A stretch of DNA of 64,000 nt from Thalassotalea sp. LPB0316 (lineage in GTDB: Bacteria; Pseudomonadota; Gammaproteobacteria; Enterobacterales; Alteromonadaceae): positions 620,001 to 684,000 of the forward strand of contig NZ_CP062946.1 in the NCBI RefSeq assembly GCF_014898095.1. Reading direction: 5' to 3'. Below are positions 1 to 9,795 of this stretch, piece by piece. Under the pieces are notes generated by a model. It did not search any database and had not been told where the DNA came from. It saw only the letters and a list, made by a program, of their open reading frames with translations. A program made the translations under genes and the position numbers. The first letter of the stretch is position 1. Each line of letters opens with the position of its first letter.

Positions 1-530
1 AAGTTTTCACTAAACTTACGTAAAAATGCCGCATACAAGCCCGCATCGAAATGATAAGCATAGGGCAGTTTTAACATGGGGCGTTCAGAGTTAATTTTGG
101 CGAATTTACCTGCTTCAGCCGACATAGCGTTCAAATCGTAGTGCCAAATATCTTCCGATGGGTCAACTAACCCCTGCTTTTTAGCTCGAGCTAAATAATG
201 ATGAAATTGGCAAAATGTTGTGTCTCTGCCTGGTGCGCCAAAGGTGTGAAAATAGCTCTGCCCTTGTTTTTTCCAGTTCTCAAACTTGATCGCTAACTTC
301 ATCGTCGCTTTCGTTTCTTGAATAAACTGTCTTTCATCAATACCGAGCTTATTATTAAATGCTTGTATGGGAGGAATGGTTGCCTCACCTACGCCTACCG
401 TACCAATAGCTTCAGATTCAACCAAAGTTACCGCGGTACCTTCAGGCAACATTTTTTTCAAGAAAGCGGCGCTCATCCAGCCTGCCGTGCCGCCGCCTAA
501 TATCACGACTTTTTTTATTGTTTTTTTCAT
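1..530 (-). CDS. Tryptophan-halogenase-like flavoprotein, N-terminal part (cut by window edge)
   Basis: The minus-strand frame from an ATG at 530 stays open to the window edge (about 176 codons). It starts with a short basic stretch and a beta strand leading into GGGTAGW, the FAD-binding motif of flavin-dependent tryptophan halogenases, followed by VGVGEATIPP, another signature of that family. The family halogenates indole rings with reduced flavin from a partner reductase. In marine Alteromonadales many divergent members sit beside TonB-dependent receptors and their real substrate is unknown, so the tryptophan label is only family-level. The catalytic lysine and WxWxIP motif lie further in and cannot be fully checked here. 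An AGAG sequence shortly upstream of the ATG is a weak ribosome site. Confidence 0.82.
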   Translation of the reverse strand, partial: MKKTIKKVVILGGGTAGWMSAAFLKKMLPEGTAVTLVESEAIGTVGVGEATIPPIQAFNNKLGIDERQFIQETKATMKLAIKFENWKKQGQSYFHTFGAPGRDTTFCQFHHYLARAKKQGLVDPSEDIWHYDLNAMSAEAGKFAKINSERPMLKLPYAYHFDAGLYAAFLRKFSEN

Positions 531-552
531 AAGTATCTCTGCCACGTAAAAC

Positions 553-580
553 AAAAAACAGCCAAAAATCGCTGTTTTTT
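553..580 (-). other. Hairpin in the leader of the halogenase-like gene
   Basis: A 10-bp perfect inverted repeat (AAAAAACAGC / GCTGTTTTTT, 8-nt loop) lies 23 bases upstream of the halogenase ATG, within its probable untranslated leader. Read towards the gene, the second arm ends in six T. The stem is AT-rich with only three G-C pairs, so it is a weak terminator or attenuator candidate at best. Confidence 0.35.
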
Positions 581-710
581 AGCGCTATAAACCATTCTTA
601 ACATACGAAAACAAGAAACTAAAGCACCATTAACGCCTATTAACAATCTATTGATGCCACATTAACATTAATGACTATTGAGCGGTTGTTGTTGATTAAT
701 TACACACATA

Positions 711-746
711 AAAAAATGCCATATACAGAACGAGCATATGGCATTT
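711..746 (-). terminator. Intrinsic terminator of tex
   Basis: An 11-bp perfect stem (AAATGCCATAT / ATATGGCATTT, 11-nt loop) is followed on the minus strand by a run of T. It lies about 50 bases after the tex stop codon in the direction of tex transcription. Confidence 0.8.
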
Positions 747-794
747 ATCGATGTAAAAAGCGTGTTTTTAACGTGCGGCTGTTAACTCACCGCT

Positions 795-3110
795 TTACTT
801 TTTCATTTTGGCAAAGGCATCGGCAAAGGCGTTGCCCATAGCCGCATTGGTGACCGGCTTGGCTTTTTGCTTCGGCCTATTTTGCTGTTTTGGTTTATTC
901 TGCTGACCGTTTGCCTGGTTAGCTTTGTGTTGCGGCTTGGCTTGTGCCTTATCAGTTAAGCGCATGGTTAAGGTAATGCGTTTTCTATCTGCATCGACTT
1001 CTAACACTTTAACTTTTACGATATCGCCCGCTTTAACCACTTCACGGGGATCTGAAATGAACTTGTCGGTAATCGCCGAAATATGCACTAATCCATCTTG
1101 ATGGACACCAATATCAACAAAGGCACCAAAGTTAGCAACATTGGAGATAACCCCTTCTAAGATCATCCCCACCTTAAGATCGCTGATGGTCTCAACACCT
1201 TCTTGAAAGGTTGCGGTTTTAAACTCAGGGCGCGGATCACGCCCCGGCTTTTCTAGCTCAGCAATCACGTCGTTAACGGTGATTTCACCAAAATCATCAG
1301 AGGTTAATTCTGCGGTATTTACCTTACTTGCTATGCTAGCTTGACCAATGACCTCGTTAATCGGTTGGCCCAGTTGCTCGATAATTTTCTCAACAATGGC
1401 GTAAGTTTCAGGGTGAACGCCTGACATATCTAACGGGTTTTCACCTTCGCGAATACGCAAGAAGCCAGCTGATTGCTCAAACGCTTTTGGCCCTAAACGC
1501 GCGACTTTTAGTAACTGTTTACGCTCGTTAAAGCGACCGTTTTGCTCGCGATAAGCGACAATATTTTGTGCAATAGTTTTATTTAACCCCGATACCCGAG
1601 CTAGCAACGGCATTGAGGCTTGGTTTAAGTCAACACCAACTTTGTTTACACAATCTTCAATCACATCATCTAAGCTTTGGCTTAATAAACTTTGGCTAAC
1701 ATCGTGTTGATATTGGCCTACACCTATGGCTTTCGGGTCAATTTTCACGAGCTCTGCTAATGGATCTTGTAAACGACGAGCAATTGACACCGCGCCGCGC
1801 AATGATACATCAAGCTCGCTAAATTCTTCAGCGGCAAATTCTGAAGCCGAGTAAACCGATGCGCCAGCTTCCGACACCATCACTTTTGTCGGCTTGTTGT
1901 TTTCTAGCATTTGAATGGCTTCAGCCACTAACTTGTCGCTTTCTCTTGAACCCGTACCGTTGCCAATCGCTATTAATTCAACCTTATGCTGACGGCATAA
2001 ATTAACGATGGTGCGCATCGACTTATCCCAATTATTTTGTGGCGCGTGTGGGAAAATCGTATTCGTTGCCAATAGCTTACCTGTGCCATCAACAACCGCT
2101 AGTTTACAGCCCGTACGCAAGCCAGGATCTAATCCTAAAGTAACTTTTTCACCAGCAGGCGCTGCCATTAATAAATCGGTTAAGTTTTTAGCAAACACTT
2201 TAATTGCTTCAAGCTCGGCTTGTTCGCGCAATTGCCCTAGCGCCTCATTTTCAAGTGAAAGGCTCAATTTGGTTTTCCACGCCAAGCGAATGACGCGTTG
2301 AATGAAGGCCGCGCCAGCTTGCTTGGTTAAACGAAAATTAAAGTGCTCGGCAATCATTTGCTCTGCGCTTGAAACGCTTGTGCCTTCGGGGTCAATGGCA
2401 ATCGCGAGTTGTAAAAAGCCTTCATTGCGCCCGCGCAACATCGCAAGTGCTCGATGTGAAGGTACTTTCGCTAGCTTTTCACTGTGCTCAAAATAATCGC
2501 GATACTTCACCGCTTCGTTGTTTTTACCTTTAACTACGCTTGAGGTTAATTGCCCTTGCTTTTGCATTAATCGACGCAGTTTTTGTACTAAAGTGGCTTG
2601 CTCGGCGATGTGCTCAATTAAAATAAAGCTGGCACCGTCTAATACCGCTTTGGTGTCGTCTAACCCTTTGGTGGCATCGATGTAGGCATTCGCTTCTTGC
2701 TCAGGATCTTTGTGAATATCAGTAAACAATGCCATCGCTAGTGGCGCTAAGCCTGCTTCAATTGCTATTTGGCCTTTCGTTCTGCGCTTGGGTTTAAACG
2801 GCAAGTAGATATCTTCAACTTGTGTTTTATTTTCCGCACGCTCAATTGCCTGTTTTAATGCGTCGGTTAGTTTACCTTGCTGCTCAATGTTGATTAACAC
2901 AACTTGCTTACGCTCATTGAGCTCACGTAAATAGACTAATCGCTGGGCGAGCACCCTAAGGTGATTGTCATCTAAACCTTGAGTTGCTTCTTTACGGTAA
3001 CGAGCGATAAAAGGTACGGTAGCGCCTTCATCGAGCAATTTTACTGCGGCATCAACCTGCGCCGCTTTTACATTAAGTTCCGTTGCTATTTGTTGTGAAA
3101 TAGATGACAT
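795..3110 (-). CDS. tex: Tex family RNA-binding transcription accessory protein
   Basis: 771 residues, about the length of E. coli YhgF/Tex. The order fits the family: N-terminal helical part, YqgF/RNase H-like domain near residue 325 ([10 protein letters not shown]), helix-hairpin-helix region, and a C-terminal S1 RNA-binding domain around 645-720 ([16 protein letters not shown]). The last 50 residues are Lys/Gln/Pro-rich and low in complexity. Tex acts in the cytoplasm on RNA polymerase and RNA; its exact role is debated. The ATG at 3110 has AAAGGCA upstream as ribosome site. greB lies 55 bases upstream in the same direction, so the two transcription factors may be co-transcribed. Confidence 0.95.
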   Translation of the reverse strand: MSSISQQIATELNVKAAQVDAAVKLLDEGATVPFIARYRKEATQGLDDNHLRVLAQRLVYLRELNERKQVVLINIEQQGKLTDALKQAIERAENKTQVEDIYLPFKPKRRTKGQIAIEAGLAPLAMALFTDIHKDPEQEANAYIDATKGLDDTKAVLDGASFILIEHIAEQATLVQKLRRLMQKQGQLTSSVVKGKNNEAVKYRDYFEHSEKLAKVPSHRALAMLRGRNEGFLQLAIAIDPEGTSVSSAEQMIAEHFNFRLTKQAGAAFIQRVIRLAWKTKLSLSLENEALGQLREQAELEAIKVFAKNLTDLLMAAPAGEKVTLGLDPGLRTGCKLAVVDGTGKLLATNTIFPHAPQNNWDKSMRTIVNLCRQHKVELIAIGNGTGSRESDKLVAEAIQMLENNKPTKVMVSEAGASVYSASEFAAEEFSELDVSLRGAVSIARRLQDPLAELVKIDPKAIGVGQYQHDVSQSLLSQSLDDVIEDCVNKVGVDLNQASMPLLARVSGLNKTIAQNIVAYREQNGRFNERKQLLKVARLGPKAFEQSAGFLRIREGENPLDMSGVHPETYAIVEKIIEQLGQPINEVIGQASIASKVNTAELTSDDFGEITVNDVIAELEKPGRDPRPEFKTATFQEGVETISDLKVGMILEGVISNVANFGAFVDIGVHQDGLVHISAITDKFISDPREVVKAGDIVKVKVLEVDADRKRITLTMRLTDKAQAKPQHKANQANGQQNKPKQQNRPKQKAKPVTNAAMGNAFADAFAKMKK

Positions 3111-3165
3111 TCTGTTGCCTTTGAAAATAATTTTTTATCTTGCTCATTGTCATGAACAATCTAGT

Positions 3166-3669
3166 TTAGGTTTTATTTGATTGATTTATATCAGTTTTTT
3201 CATATGTGATCTGATTAATTAACCACACTTTTTCACCTGTTGGCGTGCGAACAACGGCTTCGTCGTCGACTTCTTTTTTCAGCAATGCACGAGCCATTGG
3301 CGCATCAATTGAGATATAGTCTTTTCGGCCATAAATTTCATCTGGCCCAACAATGCGAAAGGTGAGTGTATCGCCTGCTTCATCTTCAATTTCGACCCAC
3401 GCGCCAAAAAACACTTTGCCGTCTTGCTGGGGATTGTAATCAACAATTTTTAAACTCTCGAGTCGTTTTCTCAAATAACGCACGCGGCGGTCAATTTCGC
3501 GCAACCGCTTTTTGTTATATTGATAATCGGCATTTTCTGAGCGATCACCTAAGCTTGCTGCCCACGCCACTTTCTTGGTGGTTTCAGGTCGCTCTTCGCG
3601 CCATAAATGATCGAGCTCTGCCTGCAATTTCGCAAAGCCTGCTCGGGTAATTAAGTCAGTTTTTTTCAT
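3166..3669 (-). CDS. greB: Transcription elongation factor GreB
   Basis: 167 residues. It has the N-terminal coiled coil of Gre factors (LITRAGFAKLQAELDHL, then ENADYQYNKKRLREIDRRVRYL with the conserved acidic tip) and the C-terminal FKBP-like domain. GreB enters the RNA polymerase secondary channel and stimulates transcript cleavage in backtracked complexes. RxIDRRVRYL and the basic stretch favour GreB over GreA. dbpA lies 25 bases upstream, so dbpA-greB-tex may form one unit. The ribosome site is weak (AATAAAGA). Confidence 0.93.
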   Translation of the reverse strand: MKKTDLITRAGFAKLQAELDHLWREERPETTKKVAWAASLGDRSENADYQYNKKRLREIDRRVRYLRKRLESLKIVDYNPQQDGKVFFGAWVEIEDEAGDTLTFRIVGPDEIYGRKDYISIDAPMARALLKKEVDDEAVVRTPTGEKVWLINQITYEKTDINQSNKT

Positions 3670-3694
3670 TCTTTATTTGTTACTTAGTTACTCA

Positions 3695-5092
3695 CTACCA
3701 CGTCATTAAACGGGCGCGAAAGGTTTTGCCTTTCATTTTATCGCGCTCTATTTTCTTTAACGCCACTTTCGCAACATTCGACTGTACCGCAACATAGGCT
3801 TTTAGATCGGTTACTTGAATTTTGCCAATTTGATCGCCCTTTATCCCTTGTTTACCGGTTAAACCACCAACAATATCACCGGGGCGAAGTTTGTGCTTTT
3901 TACCACCGTCGATTTGAATCGTCACCATTTTTGCTTTTGGCGGCGCAATAGCTAATACATCAGGTGTAGGTAGCGGTAAAGGCTCAACCACCATATCAAA
4001 ATATTCTTCAAGATCAGCGATTTTACGAGTGTCTTTATCGGTATAAAGTGAACAAGCAATACCTTGAGCGCCAGCGCGACCAGTACGACCAATGCGATGC
4101 ACGTGTACTTCTGTGTCACGGGTTAAGTGATAGTTAATCACCATTTCTAAATCATCAATATCTAAGCCGCGAGCAGCAACATCAGTTGCTACTAAAATTA
4201 ATGCACTTTGGTTAGCAAATCTTAACAAAGTTTCATTGCGTTCGCGTTGCTCCATATCACCGTGTAGTGCGAGCACGCTAAAGCCATCGTGTTGTAGTGC
4301 TTGATAAATATCGTTTACTTCCGCTTTGGTATTGGCAAAAATAACCGCTGAGCTCGGCTGTTTATCGAGTAATAATCGCTTGGTAGCATCGATGCGCTCG
4401 GCACTATTTTCTAGGTGATAAAACGCTTGGCTAATGGCACTTTCTTGATGAACACTCGCCACTTTAATCAGCTCAGGCTGATGCATAAATTTCGCTGATA
4501 TTTGCTGAATTTTTTCTGGAAACGTAGCACTAAACAACAAAGTTTGCCGATCGTTTGGACACTGTTCAACAATATTATCTAATGCCGCCTGAAAACCCAT
4601 TTCAAGCATGCGATCGGCTTCGTCTAATACCAGTGTGTTGACGTTTTCAAGATTTAAACGGCCGCGAAATAAGTGATCTTCAATCCGCCCTGGTGTGCCA
4701 ACAATAATATGTGCGCCGTGCTCTAATGAACCAATTTGTGGCCCCATCGGCATACCGCCACACAACGTAAGTACCTTAATGTTGTGAATACCTCGGGCAA
4801 GCGTTCTAATTTCTTTGGCCACTTGATCGGCTAACTCACGCGTAGGGCAAAGCACTAACGATTGGACGCGAAACTTTTTCACGTTAAGTGCTTGCAACAA
4901 CCCTAACGCAAAAGCTGCGGTTTTGCCCGAGCCAGTTTTTCCCTGACCGATCACGTCTTTCCCAGCAACAATTAACGGCAAGGTTTGCGCCTGAATTGGG
5001 GTCATTTGGTGATAACCCAAGCTCGCTAAATTATCGAATAACGCCGGCTTTAAATTTAGGGTAGAAAAGTCTGTTGAATGCACGTTGGCCAA
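3695..5092 (-). CDS. dbpA: ATP-dependent RNA helicase DbpA
   Basis: 465 residues with all DEAD-box motifs: Q motif (MTPIQAQ, about 30-36), Walker A (GKTGSGKTAA, 51-60), DEAD (LVLDEADRM), SAT, and HRIGRTGRAG. The C-terminal 70 residues form the DbpA RNA-binding domain that recognises hairpin 92 of 23S rRNA, so the protein probably acts in large-subunit assembly. The start is uncertain: the TTG at 5092 gives a natural N-terminus, a GTG three codons further in is an alternative, and neither has a clear Shine-Dalgarno sequence. Confidence 0.93.
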   Translation of the reverse strand: MANVHSTDFSTLNLKPALFDNLASLGYHQMTPIQAQTLPLIVAGKDVIGQGKTGSGKTAAFALGLLQALNVKKFRVQSLVLCPTRELADQVAKEIRTLARGIHNIKVLTLCGGMPMGPQIGSLEHGAHIIVGTPGRIEDHLFRGRLNLENVNTLVLDEADRMLEMGFQAALDNIVEQCPNDRQTLLFSATFPEKIQQISAKFMHQPELIKVASVHQESAISQAFYHLENSAERIDATKRLLLDKQPSSAVIFANTKAEVNDIYQALQHDGFSVLALHGDMEQRERNETLLRFANQSALILVATDVAARGLDIDDLEMVINYHLTRDTEVHVHRIGRTGRAGAQGIACSLYTDKDTRKIADLEEYFDMVVEPLPLPTPDVLAIAPPKAKMVTIQIDGGKKHKLRPGDIVGGLTGKQGIKGDQIGKIQVTDLKAYVAVQSNVAKVALKKIERDKMKGKTFRARLMTW

Positions 5093-5200
5093 CCATCAAG
5101 AAAAATAAAGCGGCATTGTATCACTGCATTGCACATTAGTTGAAACCTTTGTCGCAATAGTGTGCTAAATTGCACCAATAGCGATAAAAAGAAGACTGTG

Positions 5201-5677
5201 ATGAAAGCCAATACTGCAATATTTGTTGATGTGCAGAACATCTATTACACCACGCGCCAAGCATTTGGTCGCTCGTTTAACTATCGACAATTTTGGCAAG
5301 ATGTAGCGCATACTCACGATATTTCACTGGCCAATGCTTATGCCATTGCTCACCAAGACGATCAACAACACAAATTTCAAAAAGCGCTTAGCCACATTGG
5401 TTTTACGGTTAAAACCAAACCTTATATTCAACGCAAAGATGGCTCAGCTAAAGGCGATTGGGACGTAGGTATCACACTTGATGTGTTCGAACACGCAAGT
5501 GAGGTTGAGGAAGTTATTCTACTCTCAGGTGATGGCGATTTTGACTTGCTGCTCAAACGCATCAAAGAAAAATTTAAGGTCAAAACGACCGTTTATGGCG
5601 TTGAAGGGTTAACCGCGGCGTCTTTAATTAACGCCGCAGATAACTTTATCGCGATAGATCAGCGCTTATTGCAATAA
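5201..5677 (+). CDS. NYN-domain (LabA/DUF88-like) putative RNase
   Basis: 158 residues from the ATG at 5201, chosen because AGAAG sits just upstream and homology begins at ANTAIFVDVQN. The conserved NYN acidic residues are visible: FVDVQN near the start, KGDWDVGITLD in the middle and LSGDGDFDLLL later. This is the PIN-like metal-binding site of NYN-domain nucleases. The family is predicted to cleave RNA; substrates in proteobacteria are mostly unknown. It is divergent from dbpA and its stop lies two bases from that of the convergent cyclophilin gene, with no terminator between. Confidence 0.82.
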   Translation: MKANTAIFVDVQNIYYTTRQAFGRSFNYRQFWQDVAHTHDISLANAYAIAHQDDQQHKFQKALSHIGFTVKTKPYIQRKDGSAKGDWDVGITLDVFEHASEVEEVILLSGDGDFDLLLKRIKEKFKVKTTVYGVEGLTAASLINAADNFIAIDQRLLQ

Positions 5678-5679
5678 GG

Positions 5680-6561
5680 CTATTTTGGTCGATAAATTAG
5701 CTTAGTTGCTACAGGTACTTGGCAAACATCGAGCACCGGCGGTGGCTTTTTGTAGAAAAACGCATTGTCGCGCTTACGGCGATCATCAAGCTTTTTAACA
5801 AAAGCTTCGCTATTGGTATCTTCAACGGCAATTTGCCATTGCTTTTCTTCAGGTAAATCGCTCATTAACTGCATATCGAGAATTGGCGTGTACATTTCAC
5901 TCGGCACTTGATCATCACCTTCGATCACAGCGGTGCGCTGGATCGCCTGTACGTGATTCATCCCGTAAATCACTCGGCCAAACACTGACATAATGCGATC
6001 TAAATACCTTGGCGCTTGGCCATTGGTAATATAAAAGTGGCTCGTTGCGGTGTCGGGCTCATTGCCTCGGCCTAACGCAAGAATGCCCGGGCAGTGGGTT
6101 AACCATGCTTTACCGGCTTGCTCGTCAACGCCAATACCAAAACCATTTTTGAAGCCGGTAATTGGTGCGAACAAGTCATTATCTTGCACCTTGGTGTAAT
6201 ACCAGTTTTTATCAATGGTGAGATCTTCTTCGATTTTAAGGGTGTTAATCTCAAACTTCTTTTCGGTTGCTTCATCAGGCCCACCTTGGGCGACAAAACC
6301 ATCGATCACACGATAAAATTTGTTGTCTTTATACAGGCCATCACGGGTTAATTTTTTAAACTGTTTCACATGCTCAGGTGAAAAATCAGTTGATAGCTCA
6401 AACACCACATCACCGTGGGGTAAGGTCATGATCACCATATTTTGCGGCGAAACATTGCGCCACTTAACGTCCTGCGCAAAGGACATTTGCGTTGAGCCAA
6501 TAGTTAGGCCGATAACACTTGCCACTATCGCCACTTTGCTGTTTAAAAACTTGTTCACCAT
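5680..6561 (-). CDS. Secreted cyclophilin-type peptidyl-prolyl isomerase
   Basis: 293 residues with a Sec signal peptide (hydrophobic 8-22, likely cut after SFA at about 29). A cyclophilin-like domain follows (about 40-240): VIMTLPHGDVVFEL, FYRVIDGFVAQGGPD, then GRGNEPDTATSHFYITNG, matching the strands and active-site loop of the family. A 40-residue insertion and a basic C-terminal tail make it longer than E. coli PpiA. It probably folds proteins in the periplasm; activity is inferred from family only. It is transcribed away from the repeat cluster at 6586. Confidence 0.87.
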   Translation of the reverse strand: MVNKFLNSKVAIVASVIGLTIGSTQMSFAQDVKWRNVSPQNMVIMTLPHGDVVFELSTDFSPEHVKQFKKLTRDGLYKDNKFYRVIDGFVAQGGPDEATEKKFEINTLKIEEDLTIDKNWYYTKVQDNDLFAPITGFKNGFGIGVDEQAGKAWLTHCPGILALGRGNEPDTATSHFYITNGQAPRYLDRIMSVFGRVIYGMNHVQAIQRTAVIEGDDQVPSEMYTPILDMQLMSDLPEEKQWQIAVEDTNSEAFVKKLDDRRKRDNAFFYKKPPPVLDVCQVPVATKLIYRPK

Positions 6562-6585
6562 GTAATTCCTTATTGTTTTTCTTTT

Positions 6586-6730
6586 GAGATTACCGTCTCG
6601 ATAATTGCTCCTGCATTATTCTACTTACCTACATCCATGTAGGCATCCACGGTAATGACGGCATAGTATCATGCCCGAGTAGTCGGGTATCTCATTCCCA
6701 AACCGTCATACCCGAGCAGTCGGGTATCTC
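6586..6730. repeat. REP-type palindromic repeat cluster (three units)
   Basis: Three related units lie between two divergent genes. Unit one (6586-6661) runs GAGATTACCGT to ACGGTAATGACGG with a 52-base loop that contains a second palindrome (CCTACATCCATGTAGG). Unit two (about 6670-6694) and unit three (6702-6730) carry the core CCCGAG..GTCGGG with flanks CCGTCAT and ATCTC. The same family recurs at 24423-24966. Shared ends with variable palindromic cores are typical of REP/BIME elements. Confidence 0.8.
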
Positions 6731-6803
6731 TGCATTTGATTACAACCATAGTTAGCTGTCCAACACTACGCTCACCCATCTAATTTAACCAGTTTTAAGC
6801 CTC

Positions 6804-6833
6804 TTGTATATTAGCGCGACTGTATTAGATAAT
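6804..6833 (+). promoter_or_regulatory. Candidate promoter of the DUF445 gene
   Basis: TTGTAT (6804-6809) and TAGATA (6826-6831) are 16 bases apart; GATAAT two bases further is an alternative -10. Transcription would start near 6838, too close to the TTG at 6842, which supports the later GTG start of the gene. Not tested. Confidence 0.4.
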
Positions 6834-6868
6834 AGCGCCACTTGTCTAACCAACAGTTGAGAACAAAC

Positions 6869-7576
6869 GTGAATAAAAGCCTGATCACAAACCTTATTGC
6901 CCTACTAACCACGCTTGCGGGTTACTTCCTAGAGTACCCCATTTTGTATGCGATTGGTCTATTCGCATTATCAGGCAGTGTTACCAATTGGTTAGCTATT
7001 CACATGTTATTTGAAAAAGTACCAGGGCTTTATGGCTCAGGCGTTATTCCTGCGCGTTTTGAAGACTTTAAACTCGGTATTCGCCAACTTATGATGAGCC
7101 AGTTTTTCACCAAAGAAAATATCGACCGTTTTTTATCAAGTAGCTCAGCAAGCAGCCAAATCGATTTAACGCCAGTGATTGATAAAGTCGATTTAACACC
7201 GGCGTTTGATAACTTGGTCGACGTCATTGAAGCTTCGTCTTTTGGCTCAATGTTAGCCATGGTTGGCGGCCGAGAGGCGGTTGAGCCCATGCGCGAGCCA
7301 TTTATTGAAAAAATGCGCGCTAGCGTGATTGATATTACCCAAAGTGAGAGCTTTCACGACAACTTAAAAGACGTTTTAGAAGGCGATTCAAATATTGCCA
7401 ATATTCAAGATAAGGTCAGTAATATTATCGAACAGCGCTTGAATGAGTTAACCCCGCAATTGGTCAAAGAAATTATCCAAGAGATGATCAAAAAGCACTT
7501 GGGGTGGTTAGTTGTTTGGGGTGGTGTTTTCGGCGGTATTATCGGCTTTATTGCAGCTATCACGGGTAATTTTTAA
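6869..7576 (+). CDS. DUF445 family membrane protein
   Basis: 235 residues from a GTG at 6869 preceded by GAGAAC. A TTG at 6842 would add nine residues but has no ribosome site. The N-terminus is a hydrophobic segment followed by SVTNWLAIHMLFEK and GLYGSGVIP, the conserved start of DUF445. A long amphipathic helical middle follows, and a glycine-rich transmembrane segment ends the protein (about 212-232). Function is unknown; the two-end membrane anchoring suggests an inner-membrane or envelope role. It stands alone, with repeats upstream and about 180 bases before the next gene. Confidence 0.8.
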   Translation: MNKSLITNLIALLTTLAGYFLEYPILYAIGLFALSGSVTNWLAIHMLFEKVPGLYGSGVIPARFEDFKLGIRQLMMSQFFTKENIDRFLSSSSASSQIDLTPVIDKVDLTPAFDNLVDVIEASSFGSMLAMVGGREAVEPMREPFIEKMRASVIDITQSESFHDNLKDVLEGDSNIANIQDKVSNIIEQRLNELTPQLVKEIIQEMIKKHLGWLVVWGGVFGGIIGFIAAITGNF

Positions 7577-7757
7577 GTTAGCGATTTGTTACTTTTATTT
7601 GGCTGTCCAAAGCTGTTGCCACACCTGTAAAGTTTTAGGGAATATTTTATTCCGTTTTATCTGGATTTTTTGATCTATTCCCCTTTAACTTAGCCATCTA
7701 AATAGCTATGCTTAAGCCTCACAATTTCCTCCCGTTAACAATAAGGTAAATGGAGTC

Positions 7758-8948
7758 ATGTTCGGTAACTTAAAGGCGTTGCCTGCCGATCCTATTTTGG
7801 GTCTTTTGGCAAAATATCGTGAAGATGCAAATCCTCAAAAAATCGATTTAGGTGTAGGTGTTTATAAAGATGAAGCGGGTCATACCGCAATCCTCGACTG
7901 TGTTAAAGCAGCAGAGAAATATCGTCACGATAACGAAGATACCAAGGTATACATTGGCCCAACGGGTTCACCGTTATTTAACGAGGAAATGTCAAAATTA
8001 ATCTTCGGCGACCACCAAGTATTATCGACTAATCGCTCACGCACGGTATCTACCCCTGGTGGTACTGGCGCATTGCGCGTAGCTGCTGAATTTATTAAGT
8101 CGTGCAAAGCGGGCGCTACTATTTGGGTGAGCAACCCAACATGGGCAAACCACACCGGCTTATTCGAAGCCGCGGGTTTAACGGTAAAAACTTACCCGTA
8201 CTACGACTACGAAACGAAAGCATTAGATTTCGATGGTATGTTAAACGCACTTAAAGAAGTGAGCAGCGATGATGCGGTATTGCTACACGCATGTTGTCAC
8301 AACCCAAGTGGTATGGATTTAAGCCAAGAGCAATGGCAACAAGTTGCAGCCGTAGCTAAAGACAAAGGCTTCTTACCTGTTATCGATATGGCTTACCAAG
8401 GTTTTGGTGACGGCTTAGACGAAGACGCATACGGCCTTCGTTTAATGGCTGATACGGTTGAAGAGATGATCGTATGTAGCTCTTGTTCGAAAAACTTCGG
8501 TTTATACCGCGAGCGCATTGGCGCAACAACCATCATCGGCAAAACCTCAAGTGCTGTTGATGTTGCTTACTCAGTATTACTAGCTGTTGTTCGCGTAATT
8601 TACTCGATGCCACCTGCACATGGCGCAGCCTTAGTCGAAACCATTTTAAGCTCAGATGAACTGCGTCACCAATGGTTTAACGAACTAGCGACCATGCGCG
8701 ATCGCATTAATGGCAACCGTCGTTTAATCGTTGAAAAGCTGATTGAAAACGGTGTAACGCGTGACTTTAGCCACATTACACGCCAAAAAGGTATGTTCTC
8801 ATTCTTAGGCATTACCCCTGAGCAAGTACAGCGCTTACAAGACGAATACTCAATTTACATGGTTGGCTCAAGCCGCATGAGTATCGCCGGTATTGCTAAC
8901 AGCAACGTCGATTACTTAGCGAAATCAATCGCAGCTGTCATTAAATAA
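7758..8948 (+). CDS. aspC: Aspartate/aromatic aminotransferase (class I, PLP)
   Basis: 396 residues, collinear with E. coli AspC and TyrB (396/397). The PLP lysine is K245 in SCSKNFGLYRERIG, and the substrate carboxylate-binding arginine is in SSRMSIAG near residue 373. It transfers amino groups between aspartate, glutamate and probably aromatic amino acids and their oxo-acids. The N-terminus (FGNLKALPADPILGL) is closer to AspC, but substrate range cannot be decided from sequence. The terminator at 8970 makes it monocistronic. Confidence 0.92.
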   Translation: MFGNLKALPADPILGLLAKYREDANPQKIDLGVGVYKDEAGHTAILDCVKAAEKYRHDNEDTKVYIGPTGSPLFNEEMSKLIFGDHQVLSTNRSRTVSTPGGTGALRVAAEFIKSCKAGATIWVSNPTWANHTGLFEAAGLTVKTYPYYDYETKALDFDGMLNALKEVSSDDAVLLHACCHNPSGMDLSQEQWQQVAAVAKDKGFLPVIDMAYQGFGDGLDEDAYGLRLMADTVEEMIVCSSCSKNFGLYRERIGATTIIGKTSSAVDVAYSVLLAVVRVIYSMPPAHGAALVETILSSDELRHQWFNELATMRDRINGNRRLIVEKLIENGVTRDFSHITRQKGMFSFLGITPEQVQRLQDEYSIYMVGSSRMSIAGIANSNVDYLAKSIAAVIK

Positions 8949-8969
8949 GCGAAAATAAACTTTATCTTT

Positions 8970-9004
8970 AAAGGCGACCTGTTTTACCGCAGCTCGCCTT
9001 TTTT
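8970..9004 (+). terminator. Intrinsic terminator of the aminotransferase gene
   Basis: Stem AAAGGCGA / TCGCCTTT (8 bp, 16-nt loop) followed by T residues, 20 bases after the aminotransferase stop. Confidence 0.8.
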
Positions 9005-9070
9005 ATTTTGCTATTAGCTAAAAAAATGCGAAAATATGGCGCTTTATATCTCTCAAGCAAAGGGCATATC

Positions 9071-9697
9071 GTGACTGTTCCAGGTAACCTATTCATATTA
9101 TCTGCACCAAGTGGTGCTGGAAAATCTAGCTTAATTAGCGCCTTATTAAAGTTAGAATCGCCTCGTCCGGTTGAAGTATCAGTGTCAACAACGACTCGCG
9201 ATCCTCGCCCAGGTGAAGTTGACGGCCAGCATTACCACTTTGTCAGCAAGCCAGAATTTGAACTGCAAATTAGCCAAAATCACTTTTACGAATACGCCGA
9301 AGTGTTTGGTAATTATTATGGTACTTCAGAAAAAGCAATTGATGAGCAACTGGCCAAAGGCATCGATGTTTTTCTTGATATCGACTGGCAAGGCGCCCAA
9401 CAAGTGCGCTTGAAAAAACCTGAAGTAACAACGATCTTCATCGCACCACCGTCAAAAGCAGAGTTAGAAAAACGATTAAAAGGCCGCGGCCAAGACAGCG
9501 ATGAAGTGATTGCTGATCGCATGGCACAAGCACAATCTGAGTGCTCGCACTACCAAGAGTTTGACTACATCATAGTGAATGACGACTTTGACCAAGCCGT
9601 TGAAGACTTAAAAACAATCGTCAACAATCAGCGTTTAAAGCGCGATCAGCAAATTGCCAAGTATCAGGCGATGTTTGACGATCTTATTGCTGATTAA
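9071..9697 (+). CDS. gmk: Guanylate kinase
   Basis: 208 residues from the GTG at 9071. That start matches the length of E. coli Gmk (207) and has AAAGGG seven bases upstream; the open frame extends upstream to 9008 but that part is not conserved. The P-loop is [10 protein letters not shown] (about 11-20), and the GMP-binding segments [17 protein letters not shown] and YYGTS follow. It converts GMP plus ATP to GDP plus ADP. It lies upstream of rpoZ and spoT, the usual gammaproteobacterial order linking guanine nucleotides and ppGpp. Confidence 0.96.
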   Translation: MTVPGNLFILSAPSGAGKSSLISALLKLESPRPVEVSVSTTTRDPRPGEVDGQHYHFVSKPEFELQISQNHFYEYAEVFGNYYGTSEKAIDEQLAKGIDVFLDIDWQGAQQVRLKKPEVTTIFIAPPSKAELEKRLKGRGQDSDEVIADRMAQAQSECSHYQEFDYIIVNDDFDQAVEDLKTIVNNQRLKRDQQIAKYQAMFDDLIAD

Positions 9698-9795
9698 AAA
9701 AGATCCTAAATCAGTCACTTATTGATTGCAGTTAGTCAGCCCCTCAAGTAAAATACCGGGCTGTTTTATAAAGTTTTAAATGTTGGAGTAGCTAA

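Noticed and set aside
5162..5200. Extended N-terminus of the NYN protein
   Set aside because: The 13 extra residues are not typical of the domain and the ATG at 5201 has the ribosome site.
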